64,000 bases of DNA from Abelmoschus esculentus (GCA_035048815.1 JAUCBN010000037.1:14660001-14724000); one strand, 5' to 3'. Positions 1-11,989 are shown, numbered from the stretch's first letter. The notes: generated by a model not told the origin, from the letters alone. Numbers and translations are program-made.

Positions 1-537
1 CTTTAAATATTCTACTGTTAAAGAGACCTCTTCAGGAGTTCCAATGATATTCAAATCATCAACATACACGACAATAATGACGAATACGGAGCTAAACCTC
101 TTAATAAAAATGCATGGGGAAATTGGATCATTCTTATAGCCTTCCGCTAATAAGTATTCACTGAGGCGATTATACCACATGCGCCCAGATTGTTTTAATC
201 CATAAAGGGATCTATTCAATTTAATTGAATAATGTTCTCGAGAACCTGAATTAACCGCTTCAGGCAGTTTAAATCCTTCCGAAAGTTTCATATAAATATC
301 ATTATCAAGAGGCCCATATAGATAGGCTGTAACAACATCCATTAAGCGAAAATGAAGTCTTTCTTTTACTGCCAGACTAATCAAAAATCGAAAAGTGGTT
401 GCATCCACCACTAGGGAATATGTCTCTACATAATCAATTCCAGGTCTTTGTGAAAATCCTTGTGCAACCAAACGAGCTTTATATCTCGCAATTTCCCGTT
501 TTTCATTTCTCTTTCTCACAAAGACCCATTTATACCC
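1..537 (-). pseudogene. Copia reverse transcriptase, N-terminal 179 codons (partial)
   Basis: Open from 537 to base 1 on the minus strand. It starts GYKWVFVRKRNEK and includes LVAQGFSQRPGIDY, LMDVVTAYLYG, SLYGLKQSGRMWYN and the catalytic motif YVDD at about 55-66. The first catalytic Asp is in the DVVTAYLYG motif. The rest of RT and RNase H lie beyond the left edge. The upstream frame differs, so it cannot be translated as part of the polyprotein. Confidence 0.9.
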
Positions 538-1082
538 CTTACACCTTCTGGTGTACGAACTACAGGCCCAAAGACTTCTCTTTTTGAAAGAGATTTGAGT
601 TCCGCTTCAATTGCCTTTTTCCATTTTGGCCAATCATCTCTTTGCTTACATTGTCCAATTGACAATGGTTCATGATCCACATTATCATCCAAAATCTCTA
701 GTGCTATATTGCATGCAAAAGTATTATCAACATCAGTTTTATTTCGGTTCCATTTGTTACCAGACATGACATAATTTATAGAGATCTCATCATTATCAGG
801 TACCTGAGTCATGTCTGATGTCTCTTCTGAAGACCTTTTAATCTCTTCTCGAGATATTTCATGATTCGTTGATTCCATAATTGGACCATCACAGGATATA
901 ACTCCTTTTCTTTTTCGAGGAATCTTATCTTTGGAACCTACTGGTCTACCACGCTTCAAGCGTGTGTTTGACTCATTAGCAACTAGAGTTTGTCCTTCTG
1001 GGACATCAATTTTAACAGGAGCATTCACAGCTAGAATATGTGACATAGTCATTCTTTTAGGGTCAACAAAAGCATCTGGCAA
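516..1082 (-). pseudogene. Copia integrase-RT linker
   Basis: Same frame as the preceding segment. It contains the low-complexity linker (LKRGRPVGSKDKIPRKRK) and the start of RT (WPKWKKAIEAELKSLSKREVFGPVV). A short deletion near 538 moves the following RT into another frame. Confidence 0.8.
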
Positions 1083-1097
1083 TTGGTTTGCTATGTT

Positions 1098-1523
1098 TTA
1101 CAAATGAATTATCCTTTGAACTTTTAGATCACATTGTTGGGTAAGTGGATCAAAGTGAGATAACGATAATTCATTCCAACTTATTCCATTTCCCAGCTGT
1201 TTATTTTCTTCCCGTAATGTCGGGAAAACCGATTCTTTAAAATGATAATCGGCAAATTGAGCTGTAAATAAATTCCCCATCAAAGGCTCAAGATATTTAA
1301 TTATCGAGGGGAATTCAAATCCGACATATATCGTCAATCTCCATTGAGGACCCATCTTTGCGCGTTGTGGTGGAGCAATCGGAACATAAACCGCACATAC
1401 AAAAATTCTAAGATGGGAAATATTTGGTTCTTGACCAAAAACCATTTGTAATGGGGAGAAATTATGATAACTTACTGGCCTGATGCGAATCAGTGATGCC
1501 GCATGTAAAATGGCATGCCCCAA
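1098..1523 (-). pseudogene. Copia integrase C-terminal part
   Basis: Starts in the middle of integrase (HAILHAASLIRIRP) and includes the typical copia motif FSPLQMVFGQEPNISHLRIF and the following conserved RLTIYVGF region. It ends at an in-frame TAA at 1098. The next ORF is in the same frame, so a single nonsense codon separates them. Confidence 0.82.
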
Positions 1524-1705
1524 GCAGAAATTGGTAGTTTGGACTTCATCAATAACGGTCTTGTAATTAATTGAAGTCGTTTAATAAATGATTCTGCAAG
1601 ACCATTTTGTGTATGAACATGAGCTACAGGATGTTCAACATAAATTCCAATCGACATGCAAAAATCATCAAAAAGCCTTAGAAGTAAATTCACCAGCATT
1701 ATCAA
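1490..1705 (-). pseudogene. Copia integrase core, middle part (frameshifted)
   Basis: Continues the integrase core after a one-base insertion in a T run near 1676. It carries VAHVHTQNGLAESFIKRLQ, holding the catalytic Glu. It leaves frame near 1525 within SAWG, where one base is missing. The domain is recognisable but cannot be translated as one protein. Confidence 0.82.
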
Positions 1706-1742
1706 GACGAATTGTCTTTATAGGAGAATCTGGAAAATGTGC

Positions 1743-2645
1743 TCATAGTTTAATTAATTGAGCAAGTAACCTCGCAAATGCCAAATTGCGGGTCGATAAC
1801 AAGGATATATTTGACCATCTAGTCGATGCATCAATTAAAACCATAAAATATCTAAATGGTCCACAAGAAGGGTGTATGGGCCCACATATATCACCCTGTA
1901 TCCATTCTAGAAAGTTAATAGATTCATAATCTATTTTAGCTGGTGATGGTCGAGTAATTAATTTGCCTTGAGAGCAAGCATCACATAAAAAGGCATTACT
2001 TTGAAGAATCTCTTGGTTCTTCAATGAGTGACCACATGAATTCTCAATAATTCTTTGCATCATAATCGAACCGGGATGGTCTAACCGGTCGTGCCAAATA
2101 ATAAAGTTATCAGTAAACTTATAGTTTACAATAGCATGTGCTTCAATTGCACTAATTCTTGTGTAGTACAATTCGGATGACAGTGCATGTAATTTTTCTA
2201 GCACTTTCTTATTGCCTTGAGTTATACTTGTAATGTAGAGATATTCAGCATCTCCTTGACTAATACTCTCAATATGATATCCATTTTTGCGAATATCTTT
2301 AAAACTTAATAAGTTTCGTTCCGACTTTGGAGAGTATAACGCATCTTGAATATGGAATAAAGTTCCATTTGGCAATAACATATGCGCTTTTCCGAAGCCT
2401 TCTATGGTATTAGCACTTCCGGATATAGTATTCACATTATTCCCTTGCATTGTTAAATGGGAAAAGAATTTCTTATGCTTAACTATTGTATGAGTACTTT
2501 CACTAAGCATAAGTCGTCGCCATATTTTGCAGATTATATTTGTGACGTAATCATATTCTTCAAAGAATAAATAAATAAATGTTAGAATAATATTTGAAAT
2601 AAATAAATAAATAAATAACATCAATGATTTTAATAAAGTAAACAT
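1743..2645 (-). pseudogene. Copia protease remnant, pre-integrase and integrase N-terminal part
   Basis: The recognisable part runs from about 2500 to 1743. It contains a GAG-pre-integrase domain (WHDRLDHPGS), the integrase zinc-binding HHCC region ending in LCDACSQGK, and the first catalytic Asp context (WIQGDICGPIHP). The first ~45 codons (AT-rich, hydrophobic, no ATG support) are probably not real coding sequence. The aspartic-protease active site expected just before STHTIVKHKKFF is missing: compared with the usual family motif, about 7 bases are lost near 2495, which also shifts the frame. An in-frame TGA ends the ORF at 1743; integrase continues in the same frame for about 30 codons, including the second catalytic Asp context RLDNAGEF. 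Confidence 0.85.
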
Positions 2646-2729
2646 AAATTTTATTCTTGAAAAAAATACATGATAAAATAAAACATCTACTTAATAACAT
2701 AAAGTAAATATGAAATTAATTAAAAGGCA

Positions 2730-3779
2730 TCAAATATTTCTCTCAGGGGATATGAGAAAATCATCAACTTCTATGTTTGTAATGCCATAATTGTCCTGGC
2801 CACTGCCGGAAATGCCATAATCATCTTTGTGAAGGCCACAATCATCTTTGTCATCGATATAAACAAAATTTGTTTCAATTCTTTTTCCTTTACCACTTAT
2901 TGATTGTTGGTAAAGGTCCACAAGATGTTTTGGAGTACGGAAAGCACGGGCCCAATGATTTGTGCTGCCACATCGATGACACGTTGATTCCTCTTTCTTG
3001 GATTGATCTTTTGCACCATTTTCATCCTTATTGTTCCAATTGCGGTGGGTATAGTTACTTTTAAAACGACCACCTCGCTTATGTCCTCGACTGTGGCTAT
3101 GACCACGCCCACGCCCACGCCCATAACTATGACCACGATTATTGGTATAGCCTTTATTTTTTCCGCTATATAATGTCACATTCGCTTCAGGGAATGGAAC
3201 GGAGCCTGTTGGGCGATATTCATGATTTTTCATGAGTAACTCATTATTTTGCTCAGCCACAAGAAGGCAAGAAATTAACTCAGAATATTTCTTAAAGTCT
3301 TTTTCACGATATTGTGTCTGAAGGAAAACATTGTTGGCATGAAAAGTGGAGTATGTTTTTTCTAACATATTCTCATCAGTAATATTTTGACCACATAACT
3401 TCAATTGTGAAGTAATTCGAAACATAGCAGAGTTATACTCGCTTATTGATTTAAAATCTTGCAATCTTAGATGCAACCAATCATATCGAGCTTTAGGCAA
3501 AATGACGATTTTCTGGTGGTCATATCGTTCCTTTAGATTATTCCAAAGAATAAGATGATCTTTCACTGTTAAATATTCAGATTTCAACCCCTCATGGAGG
3601 TGACGGCGAAGAAGTATCATGGCTCTGGCCTTATTTTGAGCAGATTCTGCATTCCCCTCTTTAATAGTATTTCCCAGGCCATTTGCATCTAGATGTATTT
3701 CGGCATCTAGGATCCAGGATAAATAATTCTTTTTGGAAATATCAAGAGCCGCAAACTCAATTTTTGCAATATTTGCCAT
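2730..3779 (-). pseudogene. Copia gag (nucleocapsid) with damaged zinc knuckle
   Basis: 349 codons from a true ATG at 3779. The N-terminal two thirds is a copia-type gag/UBN2 domain; typical motifs include SWILDAEIHLDANGL near residue 20 and LWNNLKERYDHQK near 80. An Arg/Gly/His-rich stretch follows (residues about 215-245, RGRGRGHSHSRGHKRGG), then a CCHC knuckle starting CHRCGSTNHWARAF. The fourth zinc ligand is Phe instead of Cys (CX2CX4HX4F), so the knuckle is probably non-functional. Gag would package element RNA in cytoplasmic particles. It ends at a stop followed by an AT-rich spacer before pol. The reading frame is otherwise intact, unlike the pol part. Confidence 0.88.
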
Positions 3780-4187
3780 TGATATACTATAAAAGACAAA
3801 TAAAAAAATTAGATCAACTATATCTTATATATATATATATATATATACAAACAAACAAAGATTTAATCCTCATACGCGGCGCTATTAAACCAGTCCACAA
3901 GGTCCTTTAATAAAAGAACCTCCTTTGAGACCAGTAGCCTCGCAGAACGGGATGTCCAGCCAATATACTCGGATTAAATTATCAAAAAAATATATTAATG
4001 GCATGAAATAAACACATAATAACATTAGACAAAAACAAGTATATACAAAAAAATATAATCATCATCATATATTATTTTATAAATTAAAATATATAAGATG
4101 AAGAAAAGAAAAGAAAAAAAAACATACCAGGTAAATCTTTAAAGAGACTTGAAATAAAATCTTCTGAGTAAACTCGTGTTGATAACA
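3780..4187 (-). other. Copia leader between LTR and gag
   Basis: Non-coding leader between the 5' LTR and the gag ATG at 3779. It has A/T-rich low-complexity runs, including a TA microsatellite near 3826-3848. No gene was seen. Confidence 0.6.
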
Positions 4188-4419
4188 TGTTGTAAATAAA
4201 ATAAAGAACGAGAAGAAAATAGGCAAAAAAGAGAGAGACAAAGGGAGAGATTTTATTGTATTCTCCAAGTTGAGTTGTGTACAAAGCTTTCTCCAAAAGT
4301 CTATATTTATAGGCATGGATGAAAACCCTAATTCCAATGGGTATTAAACCCTAATAATAAAGCCCTTTAAAACTTACTATAATACATAGATATTCACCAT
4401 AAATAAAATATTCTTAACA
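4188..4419 (-). repeat. 5' LTR of the copia element (232 bp)
   Basis: On the minus strand it starts TGTTAAG at 4419 and ends ACAACA at 4188, giving the TG...CA ends of an LTR. It aligns along its length with the plus-strand LTRs at 39923-40160 and 63467-63720, including the segment around CCTATAAATATAGACTTTTG. The sequence just inside it (TGTTATCAACACGAG) matches that after the LTR at 63721 and is probably the primer-binding region. Confidence 0.88.
4304..4311 (-). promoter_or_regulatory. TATA box of copia LTR
   Basis: TATAAATA on the minus strand inside the LTR. The same box occurs at the matching place in the other two LTRs (40033-40040 and 63606-63613). This conservation supports it as the retroelement promoter. 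Confidence 0.6.
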
Positions 4420-6184
4420 TATATCATATTATTTTTTTTGTTCTAGAATAGAAGCGTGATTTTTTCGTCTCTATTTTTTTATGAAATATTTGTATAGTAT
4501 ATATATATATATATATATAGTTTAAATCTAGAAAATCTATAGGAATAGATAAATAATTACACAAAAAACCCTATATTTTTAAAAAATAAAATAAAATAGA
4601 TGTCTTTGACATCCAACTATAACATTAAAACCGAAACTAAAATTGATCTAAATAAATCGAAATCGACTGAAGGATTGTACTACAAATATTACTGAGATGG
4701 ATTGGATCAATATCCATATCTATAATTTTTTTATTGTATATAATGTAGTTGTATTGTATATAATGTATACAAAAAATCAAACAAAATAAAAAATGAAAAT
4801 AAAAAATATATAAAAATAATAAGATAAAAGATAATATATATAATAAAAACGATATATATAAAATATATAATAATATATCTAAAATAAATATAATATAGAA
4901 ATAAATTGAATATAATATTCAATATATAGATAAATTAAACTAAAAACAAAAAAAGTTTTTTTTTTATTTATTCCGCAGAGATCTAACTCATCAAATTTTA
5001 TTCCTAATTAAAAGTTTTTACGATATAATAAACAAATTGTTGATCTTTGGAAAAAAAAAAGGAATTTTTTTCAATGTTGTTTGATTTCAAAGATTTAAAA
5101 AAATTATAAATCATTTAAAAAAGTCAAAAAGCAAACAAATAAGAAAAGCCAACTATCGAAATCGAACCGATTTACCATCACATTACAAATACGATGCTCT
5201 AAAATATATATTCTCCAAATGCAACAACTGATCATACGTCATATCTCAATTTATCAGAACACCAACTACTTTAACTAAAAATATTTATTATTTTATTCGA
5301 ATATACAAATTTTATATTTATATGAATTCATTTCTTCCATTAATTTCCCTAAAATTGTTTAAATATGTACATTGTAATTGGATTGATTATCGACTTAATA
5401 GCTATTGTTTAATGAAATTTTATTAATAAAATTTTTAAAAGGAAACCACTTAGAGGTGACATCTATAAATTACTTACTGTAGTTTTTGACGTAAAATTCT
5501 CAATTATAAAACGTACCTTAAAACCTTAAAATTTCAACTAAAAATCGTTGGTGTAATACCAATATTTTTATCTGGGCCTAACCTAATAACTCAATATCCG
5601 AATTAAACCCAAACCAAACATTAATTTAAAGAAATCAGATCCAAAAATCATTTTATTATTATTAACCTAATCCAACATCCAAAACCTTACAAGCCCATTC
5701 TTACAACCCATACCCGAAATCCATCATTTTATAATATTTTATATATTTTTTATGTTTTAAAAAATTATTGCATGTAAGAAAAAAATTTACGGTTCGAAAA
5801 AATAAATCTTTCTTTTATTACTGTTTAAAAATCAATTCAAAAAATAGGAAAAAAAAACAAAAATAAATAAAAATAGTAAAAAAACACAATTTTTTTATAG
5901 ACCTAGAGAAATAAGAGGTACTTTAGAGAAAACTAACCTCATATTTGAGATTAGGGGATTTTAAGCGTCCAACATTCCCTGCATGAACTTTAACCATCCT
6001 AGGCGACGGTTGCCGTCATCGATCAATGACAAACCACGACGATTCTTGAGCGACGCACGACGGATGAGGGAGGGAGGTGACTGAACATGGTAGAGATGGC
6101 TTGAGAGCACATTTGATAGAGTTTTTGTTTTTCTCATGATTATCATAATCAAATGATTTTTTGGTCTTATAGAGATATTTAAGA
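4420..6184. other. AT-rich intergenic DNA, no gene recognised
   Basis: Mostly A/T-rich low-complexity sequence with a TA microsatellite near 4497-4520. A more GC-rich island at about 5960-6110 (CGACGGTTGCCGTCATCG and neighbours) stands out, with a 63-codon minus-strand ORF that resembles nothing I recognise. Confidence 0.5.
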
Positions 6185-6861
6185 GCTCACCAAAACGACA
6201 TTATTATTGAATTTTGCATTATATTTTTCGATATAAAGTTTTGAATTGTGTGTTTATCGCAGTACCTGCAACATGCTCTTTGGTCTTTAAAATTGGTGAT
6301 ACGGTTATGTAAAATTTTGATATATGCGATATTGCAGATTAACGAGTAGAAATCTCTTACCTTTTAATTATACTTTCTTCTATGTCCTTACTAAAAATTC
6401 TATAAAATTAAATTTTAAATATTAACCCTAATTTTCTACATCATAAATCCTTAATCTTATGCCCTAAAAAATACACCCTACCTCTAATTACCTAAATCCT
6501 AACTACAATCCCTAATCTTGAACTCTAAACTCTAAATCGATTAATTTAAAGTAAAGGTAGTAACAAGAATACATTAAAGAAACAAACAATTTGGGCTCTA
6601 ATCCCTAACCTTTGGATGATTATTATAAGGGTAACCTACATATTTAGTCACTCAACTTTCAACGTGTTTTATTTTAGTCATCGAACTTTCAATTTTATTA
6701 TTAAACTTTAGAATTATACTCTTTTAGGTCACTTAGTAATTAAGTCTTTAAAATCGTTTGATTTTTTAGTAAATTTATGCAAAAACATCCTCCATCTTTT
6801 CTCTCAAACACATTTTTATACTCCCTTTAATTCACCAGTGTCAGACTACTTTCTTCCACAT
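6185..6861. repeat. Copy 0 of the MMP 3'-flank repeat, cut by the gypsy LTR
   Basis: This stretch matches about 27060-27870 and 45795-46745, which lie just 3' of the two type I MMP genes. Shared landmarks are AACGACATT...TTGAATTTTG, the AACGAGTA segment, the CCCTAA-type degenerate repeats, and the end CTTTCTTCCACATCT. Homology stops at 6861 where retrotransposon LTR sequence begins. The MMP gene expected next is absent. This suggests an earlier, now truncated, MMP unit. Confidence 0.7.
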
Positions 6862-7737
6862 CTTTTCCAAACCTTGATGGTGCTCCACGAACCGGCTACA
6901 CCTAACCTACGCACGAAAACATATTTCGAACGCTGAGCTACGAAAGCTCAGTGGATACGCCGAACTCGGTCAACATCATGCATATCATAAGCAGTAAAGC
7001 ATAACATATAAAATATCTTGCATTATATGATGATCTAGCATGCTTGCCTACCACTTGGCATAACCAATGTATAATATCGCACACAGCATATACATATCAC
7101 ATCAAAAAATAATACACAAGAGTGAGGCCCGCGTCCACACAACATCGGGATCCTACACTTAGGATTGAGGCCGCCCTCAAATCCTATGACTAGAATGTTA
7201 CATCGGACATCTTCGAACGAGGCCGCCCAACGTTCGGAAAGGGGTGGAGGCCGCCCAACCAACCCCATGCTCGGAATGTTACATCGAACATCTTCGAGTG
7301 AGGCCGCCCAACACTCGGAATAAAAGTCTTCAAAACATCATCCGGCATGTTACATCAGATGGCCTTCAACGTGTTGCAACACTTATGGATATCCGGATTT
7401 CCATCATACAAGGACTCAAACCACACAAACGATCCACCTAGGATCTTAGCACAACAAGATATATTAAGACTTATAATAACTTAGTCGCTTGGGGTTATAA
7501 CATCAATCTTGTGTCTACAATTCATTTCATTAATTATAAGATTCATTAAGACCCTTAATCCTCTTATCGAACCTCAAACAAAGCTTATCTTGTTAAGTTC
7601 TCGCAGGGGTATCGATACCCTTATGTGGGGTATCAAACCACCCTGCTTCGATACCCACCCAGAGAAGGCATCGAAACATGGGTATCGATACAAGTATCGA
7701 TACCCTTTGACCATTTTTAAAGTCAACGAAAGAGGAC
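6862..7737 (-). repeat. 3' LTR of Tekay-type element, outer part (truncated)
   Basis: Matches 21676-22545 of the other LTR. The outer ~295 bp are missing. It ends at the AGGAC target site (7733-7737) of the nested Athila element. It contains part of a cluster of TATCGATAC palindromes near 7605-7720. Confidence 0.85.
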
Positions 7738-9041
7738 TGTCGCGTGTCAAAAGTGCGCGTTTAGTGCAAGTGGACACATCGAAAGTAATAAGTGATAAGT
7801 ATTATCGGATTATCGTCTCCTCAGGGACCGGTAGACTTAATATGCTTCCTTCACCTTCTTGTTCTGTAGAAAAGTAAAAACACAAGTGATTTGAGTTGGT
7901 TTATCTAAACTAAAATAACTAAATAAAAATAAAGAGTTGGAATAATAGAGACAGATGGGTCAGGATCCAGTTGCGTTGTATTTTGGATTTGATTGACTTG
8001 TCTCTGCTCAATGCAATCGTATATCACTGCCTCGGTAGCACTGCAGTTTACTTCCTTGGCAGCGACAATACTGTCTGCCGCGACAATCCCTTGCTCGTGG
8101 ATAGACTTTACCAAAGTTCGGCAAAGTGTCCTTGAATGAATCCACTTATCCCTAAGTCAGAGTGTTGTTGATGACTAGTCCTTGATGATACCTCCCGGCG
8201 TGAACCAATTATACTCACCAACCAATCTCACACTTCTTTTAGCCGCTGAAACTCTTAACCTATCTCTAAGCCGAGTTAGTATTTCGCGATTGAAACACCG
8301 TACTTATCCCTTTCGTGAATCTAACTCTCCCGAGCTTAGATAAATGGATAACTCACACTCTCCTCTCCCGAGCTTGAATGCGAGAACAAGGAATAACAAA
8401 GGATAAGCAAGCCTTGATAATTTTATTGCATTGAATCAAAGACAAAGTACAATCTCCTCTCACATATACTCGACAACCTTCACCTAATCCCTAAGAAGGT
8501 TTAGAACATAATGGAGAGGAAGAAGACAAGTATAGAAATCGACTCTCTCCTTAGGTATTCCGTCTCTAGTACATTGGGTGGCTAGGTCTTTATATAGGCT
8601 AGACCTAGGGCAAATCTTTCCTATGTAGAATACAAGTTGGAGTAGGGAACAAGTCAAGTACATAATTAAAATATTTCCAAGTTTGATTCGGCTAAGGGGG
8701 CTTTCCCGCGTGGTCTTTTCTTGGGCTTTTCCTCATGCTAGCCAGCTCCGATTCATGGACTTTGAGTCCAGACACGTCCCTTGGATTTTTATCTTTTCAT
8801 CGCCTATAGTCTTACTTCCTGTCTTTCTGCTGCTGCCTCGGCCTTGTCGCTGCCGCGACACTGGTTTTCCTGTACAGATATAAAAATGCAGTAAAACGTG
8901 CCTTTTCTGTAAATATTATCTTTATGAGCTTAAATTCTAACTATATCACATTGAGTTCATGCATTGGTCCAAGTGGGTGTATATTTGGTGATTAATGCCC
9001 ATAAAAGGAGTAAAAAGTGATAGTGTGTTGAGCACTTATCA
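7738..9041 (-). repeat. 3' LTR of Athila-type element (1,304 bp)
   Basis: On the minus strand it begins TGATAAGTGC (9041) and ends CGCGACA (7738). It is nearly identical to 14600-15801, but retains a segment near 8390-8515 that the other LTR has lost between two short GAACA-type repeats. It contains several GCCGCGGC/GCCTCGGC palindromic motifs. Confidence 0.92.
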
Positions 9042-9957
9042 CCCCCCAAACTCGAACTATTGCTTGTCCTCAAGCAATGCAAACCATCAATTTGCCGAAC
9101 TCTACTCTCTCTTGGTCTTACATGTCCATCTATTCTCCCCACCATAACTAGGCCTATTCTTAAGTCTTAACCATTCGGTTACCCAAGGGTTTATCTAGAA
9201 ACAAACTATAAGAATTGTGAGTGTGTGAGTTTTTATGGACAAGTTGATTAAAGGCTTTCTTAGACAAATTCTAAGTTCAAGACAAGTAGAAATTGGTTAA
9301 GTGTTCTCTTCTTTTCAAACACCAAATCTTGAGTCAATTTCGGGCACCTCAAAGACTTGTGTTTTTCTTTTCACTAAATTCCTTCTTTCTTTTTAATATT
9401 CCTTAAAACATACTAGAGCCAATTTCGGGCATCTCTAGCATTAAGAAGAGACTTTCTAGAGCCGGTGGTAGGCACCTCTAGTTACTTTTCCAAAAATCTA
9501 AGTCTTTATCACCTAAGCTCATTAAAAGAACTCCTATAATCCAACAAGTCCCAAAAGTGTTTAAAGTTCTTCCTATAGTAAGCTTCTAAGTTTTCCTCCT
9601 TAAGTATCCTAAGGTTAAACCTTCTTAACAGGACCTAATCATGGCAAGGAGAAAGATTTCTATAGCCTTAAAGAATAAACTAAGGCAATATTGATGATAA
9701 GCAGTGCAAAAGTGCAGGCAGTTAATTCAAGTAAGGCGGGGAGCATGAAAAATTAAAAAAAATCAATGGAATACTTCCTTTTTTGGCAAGGCCGCGGCAG
9801 TATATTGCTGCCTTGGCAGTGAATCTGCACCCCCAAAATCAAACCAAGCATTTTCCTCAATGCTTTATATTTGAAGAAATAAGCGGCAAAACAAAATATG
9901 AAATAAGCAGTATTTAAAACAGTAATAGAAAGTAATATTGAATTAAGGACAAAGATT
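9042..9957 (-). other. Athila 3' non-coding region with polypurine tract
   Basis: Between the end of ORF3 and the 3' LTR. On the minus strand the sequence directly before the LTR is TTTGGGGGG, a typical polypurine tract. The rest is non-coding. No gene seen. Confidence 0.65.
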
Positions 9958-11551
9958 TTAAAGCGACTCCGAAGAGCTGCTTGTAACAATTTTCCTCCTC
10001 GGCCTGGCTGCCGATTGCTTTGTCCTTGGTGAGGGCGATGGTTGCGCTTTTGCTTGCCGGGGTGGTTGGACTCGAGTGGGTGGTGTCCGTTGTATTGGGG
10101 CCTCTACCTCTTCTCCTTCTTCTACATCAGTCATCTCTTCGGTTAGCATTACGTCCGTTCCTCCTCCCATTGCTGTTGCTCCTCCGGTGTGGTGGGTACT
10201 TGGGCCGGCGGCAGTGGAGCTTTGGTGCACGTAGGCATCTATTTCGGCTGATAGACTGCCCATGATAATTGGTGATCGGGGTGGAGTGCTGAAAACGGCC
10301 CTCCGCTTGGATGACCTTCTACTGGCAGACGAGGCCGCGGTAGAATCCGCTGCCCTGGATGGGCCGGCAGCCGGGTATTGGGGCTGAGGGGCTGCATGGA
10401 AGAACGACCTTGGTCCTCCTGGGGCTGGTGTAGTCTCGGTGTAAGGGGAGGCTTTGACGAACATGTTGTTGGGAAACTCCGGAAATTGTGCTCCTTGGTC
10501 CGGGAAAGCGTGCAGCAACATCTGGGCTAAGGTGCCATTGAAATCCCTTTGGTACTCCATGTACCTTTGTTGTCTGAGGTCCATTACTGCCATCTGTTGC
10601 AAGATCTCATGGTACGGGTCTGCTGCGGCAGAGGTGTGGGCAGTACCAGGCATGTCTGCCGTGTACTGGGCCCCGGCAGCAGTATCGGTAGTGAACTACT
10701 GCGGCGTTGCTTGGACAGGCTCTGCTTGCGTGATCTGCATGACTTTGTGACAGAAGTCCCTGGTCCATCCTCGTCGTGGGGCGGGTGTATTCGTCCGTCT
10801 CTTCGATGGGCACACCTGCGGCAACACATAAACCCGTGATCAAACAAGGGAAATACAATGGTCCTGTATCTTTCTTACCGCACTCGTGAATTTCACGAAG
10901 GATGATCTCTCCAACATTGATGGTTATCTTGTTGATGATGGATTGGATAAGCACCAATCTTTTGCGATCCACCGTGCTATTGTGTGACGTGGGGATGAGA
11001 CGTCGCTTGACAAAGGTGTTCCACATCTTGGCCTCGGGCTTTAGGCTTTGTCTTGTTACGGATCCTCTATGTGTACCGGTTTCTCATGGGGTGTTTGCGT
11101 AACAAAGCTCATCTTTGATGAGCTCGTAGTCCTCGGCAGTGACGTCTTCTATGAATTCGGCGTGGATGTCACTGTCAGGAGTGAGGCCGTAGAAATTGTT
11201 GATTGTCTCGGCATCTAGCTGGACTGGCCTGCCGCAGCAATGAACAAAGAGGGAGTCTTTGCTGGGCCCGTGCGCATAGAACTCCCGCATGATCGTAGCA
11301 TTCGCCTGGGTAGGTTGGAGACAAAAAATTTCCCAGTTTTGGTACTTAATTCTGTCGAAGAGGTAGTGCTCAATGTCGTAGTTTTCATCGTCCGCATGCT
11401 GGAAACCTTTCTCTTCCCACAGTTGCCGAGCGATGAAAGATCGGTTGAAGCGATCTTCAACGTTGGCAGGGGTGAATCGCTTGTATGTTGCCATCAAGAT
11501 TGAGAGATGTGATTTCTTGGAGTTTTTCTTGAAAAGAATCTGAAACTTCAC
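9958..11551 (-). pseudogene. Athila third ORF: putative plant transposon protein domain, broken
   Basis: Starts near 11551; a better ATG is the MATYKRFTPANVEDRF position near 11491. The first half (YKRFTPANVEDRFNRSFI, then LDAETINNFYGL, and RRLIPTSHNSTVDRKR) resembles the 'putative plant transposon protein' domain often annotated in the 3' region of Athila-like elements. The second half is Gln/Pro/Ser-rich and ends SSSSESL. It is broken by an in-frame TGA at 11084, a frameshift near 10800 and a TAG near 10690. Function in these elements is unknown; an env-like role has been proposed for Athila third ORFs, but no membrane segment is seen here. Confidence 0.7.
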
Positions 11552-11989
11552 GAAAATTATGAGTAGGCAGAGAGTAATGTGAGAGAGATTGTTATGAATA
11601 CTAAAGAAAACAAGAAAGCAAGAGTGAATAGTTCAAGAGTAAGGAGTTTCTTATATAGGCCTTGGCCTTGTGACCGTTGAAGCCACTAGCCGTTTTGTAA
11701 CCGTTTCCTTTTCTGCCGCGGCAGGAATCTCGACAGACTAGCCGTTACACTGTTTTTCCCATTGAGACTGCTGCGGCTCTGACACTGTTTTTCTGCCTCG
11801 GCAGAGTTCCTGCTGTGAACTATTTCTCCTTTATTCTTGCTTATTATTCCTAAATAAAATACACAAAATAAAAATACTTAACGCGAAAATAAATTCGAAA
11901 AAATAAAAAAAATAAAAATAAATTAACTAATCCTAATATATTAATGAAGAAAAGGGAGGAGATCATGTTACTGGTGGAGAGCATGCAAA
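11552..11989 (-). other. Athila spacer where pol is missing
   Basis: Non-coding sequence between the protease remnant and ORF3, where RT, RNase H and integrase would be expected. It holds several TGCCGCGGCA-type motifs (around 11716, 11760, 11797) and AT-rich DNA. No RT or integrase motif was recognised in any frame. Confidence 0.6.

Larger units (their letters stand above)
1..4419 (-). mobile_element. Ty1/copia LTR retrotransposon, 5' part; runs off the left edge
   Basis: Read on the minus strand the order is 5' LTR (4188-4419), leader, gag, protease/pre-integrase, integrase, then reverse transcriptase up to the window edge. This is the copia order, with integrase before RT. The remaining RT, RNase H and 3' LTR lie outside the window. 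The 5 bases beyond the LTR are TATAT; the matching target duplication cannot be checked. At least three nonsense codons and several frameshifts make it non-autonomous. LTRs of the same family recur at 39923-40160 and 63467-63720. Confidence 0.93.

Noticed and set aside
4077..4337. 86- and 70-codon minus-strand ORFs with hydrophobic stretches
   Set aside because: Overlap the copia LTR and leader; hydrophobicity reflects T-rich sequence.
4731..4922. 63-codon Tyr/Ile/Phe-rich ORF resembling a membrane peptide
   Set aside because: Pure low-complexity AT sequence; no start context, no homology that I recognise.
9753..10839. Plus-strand and overlapping ORFs opposite Athila ORF3
   Set aside because: Shadows of the minus-strand ORF3; GC-richer composition leaves several frames open.
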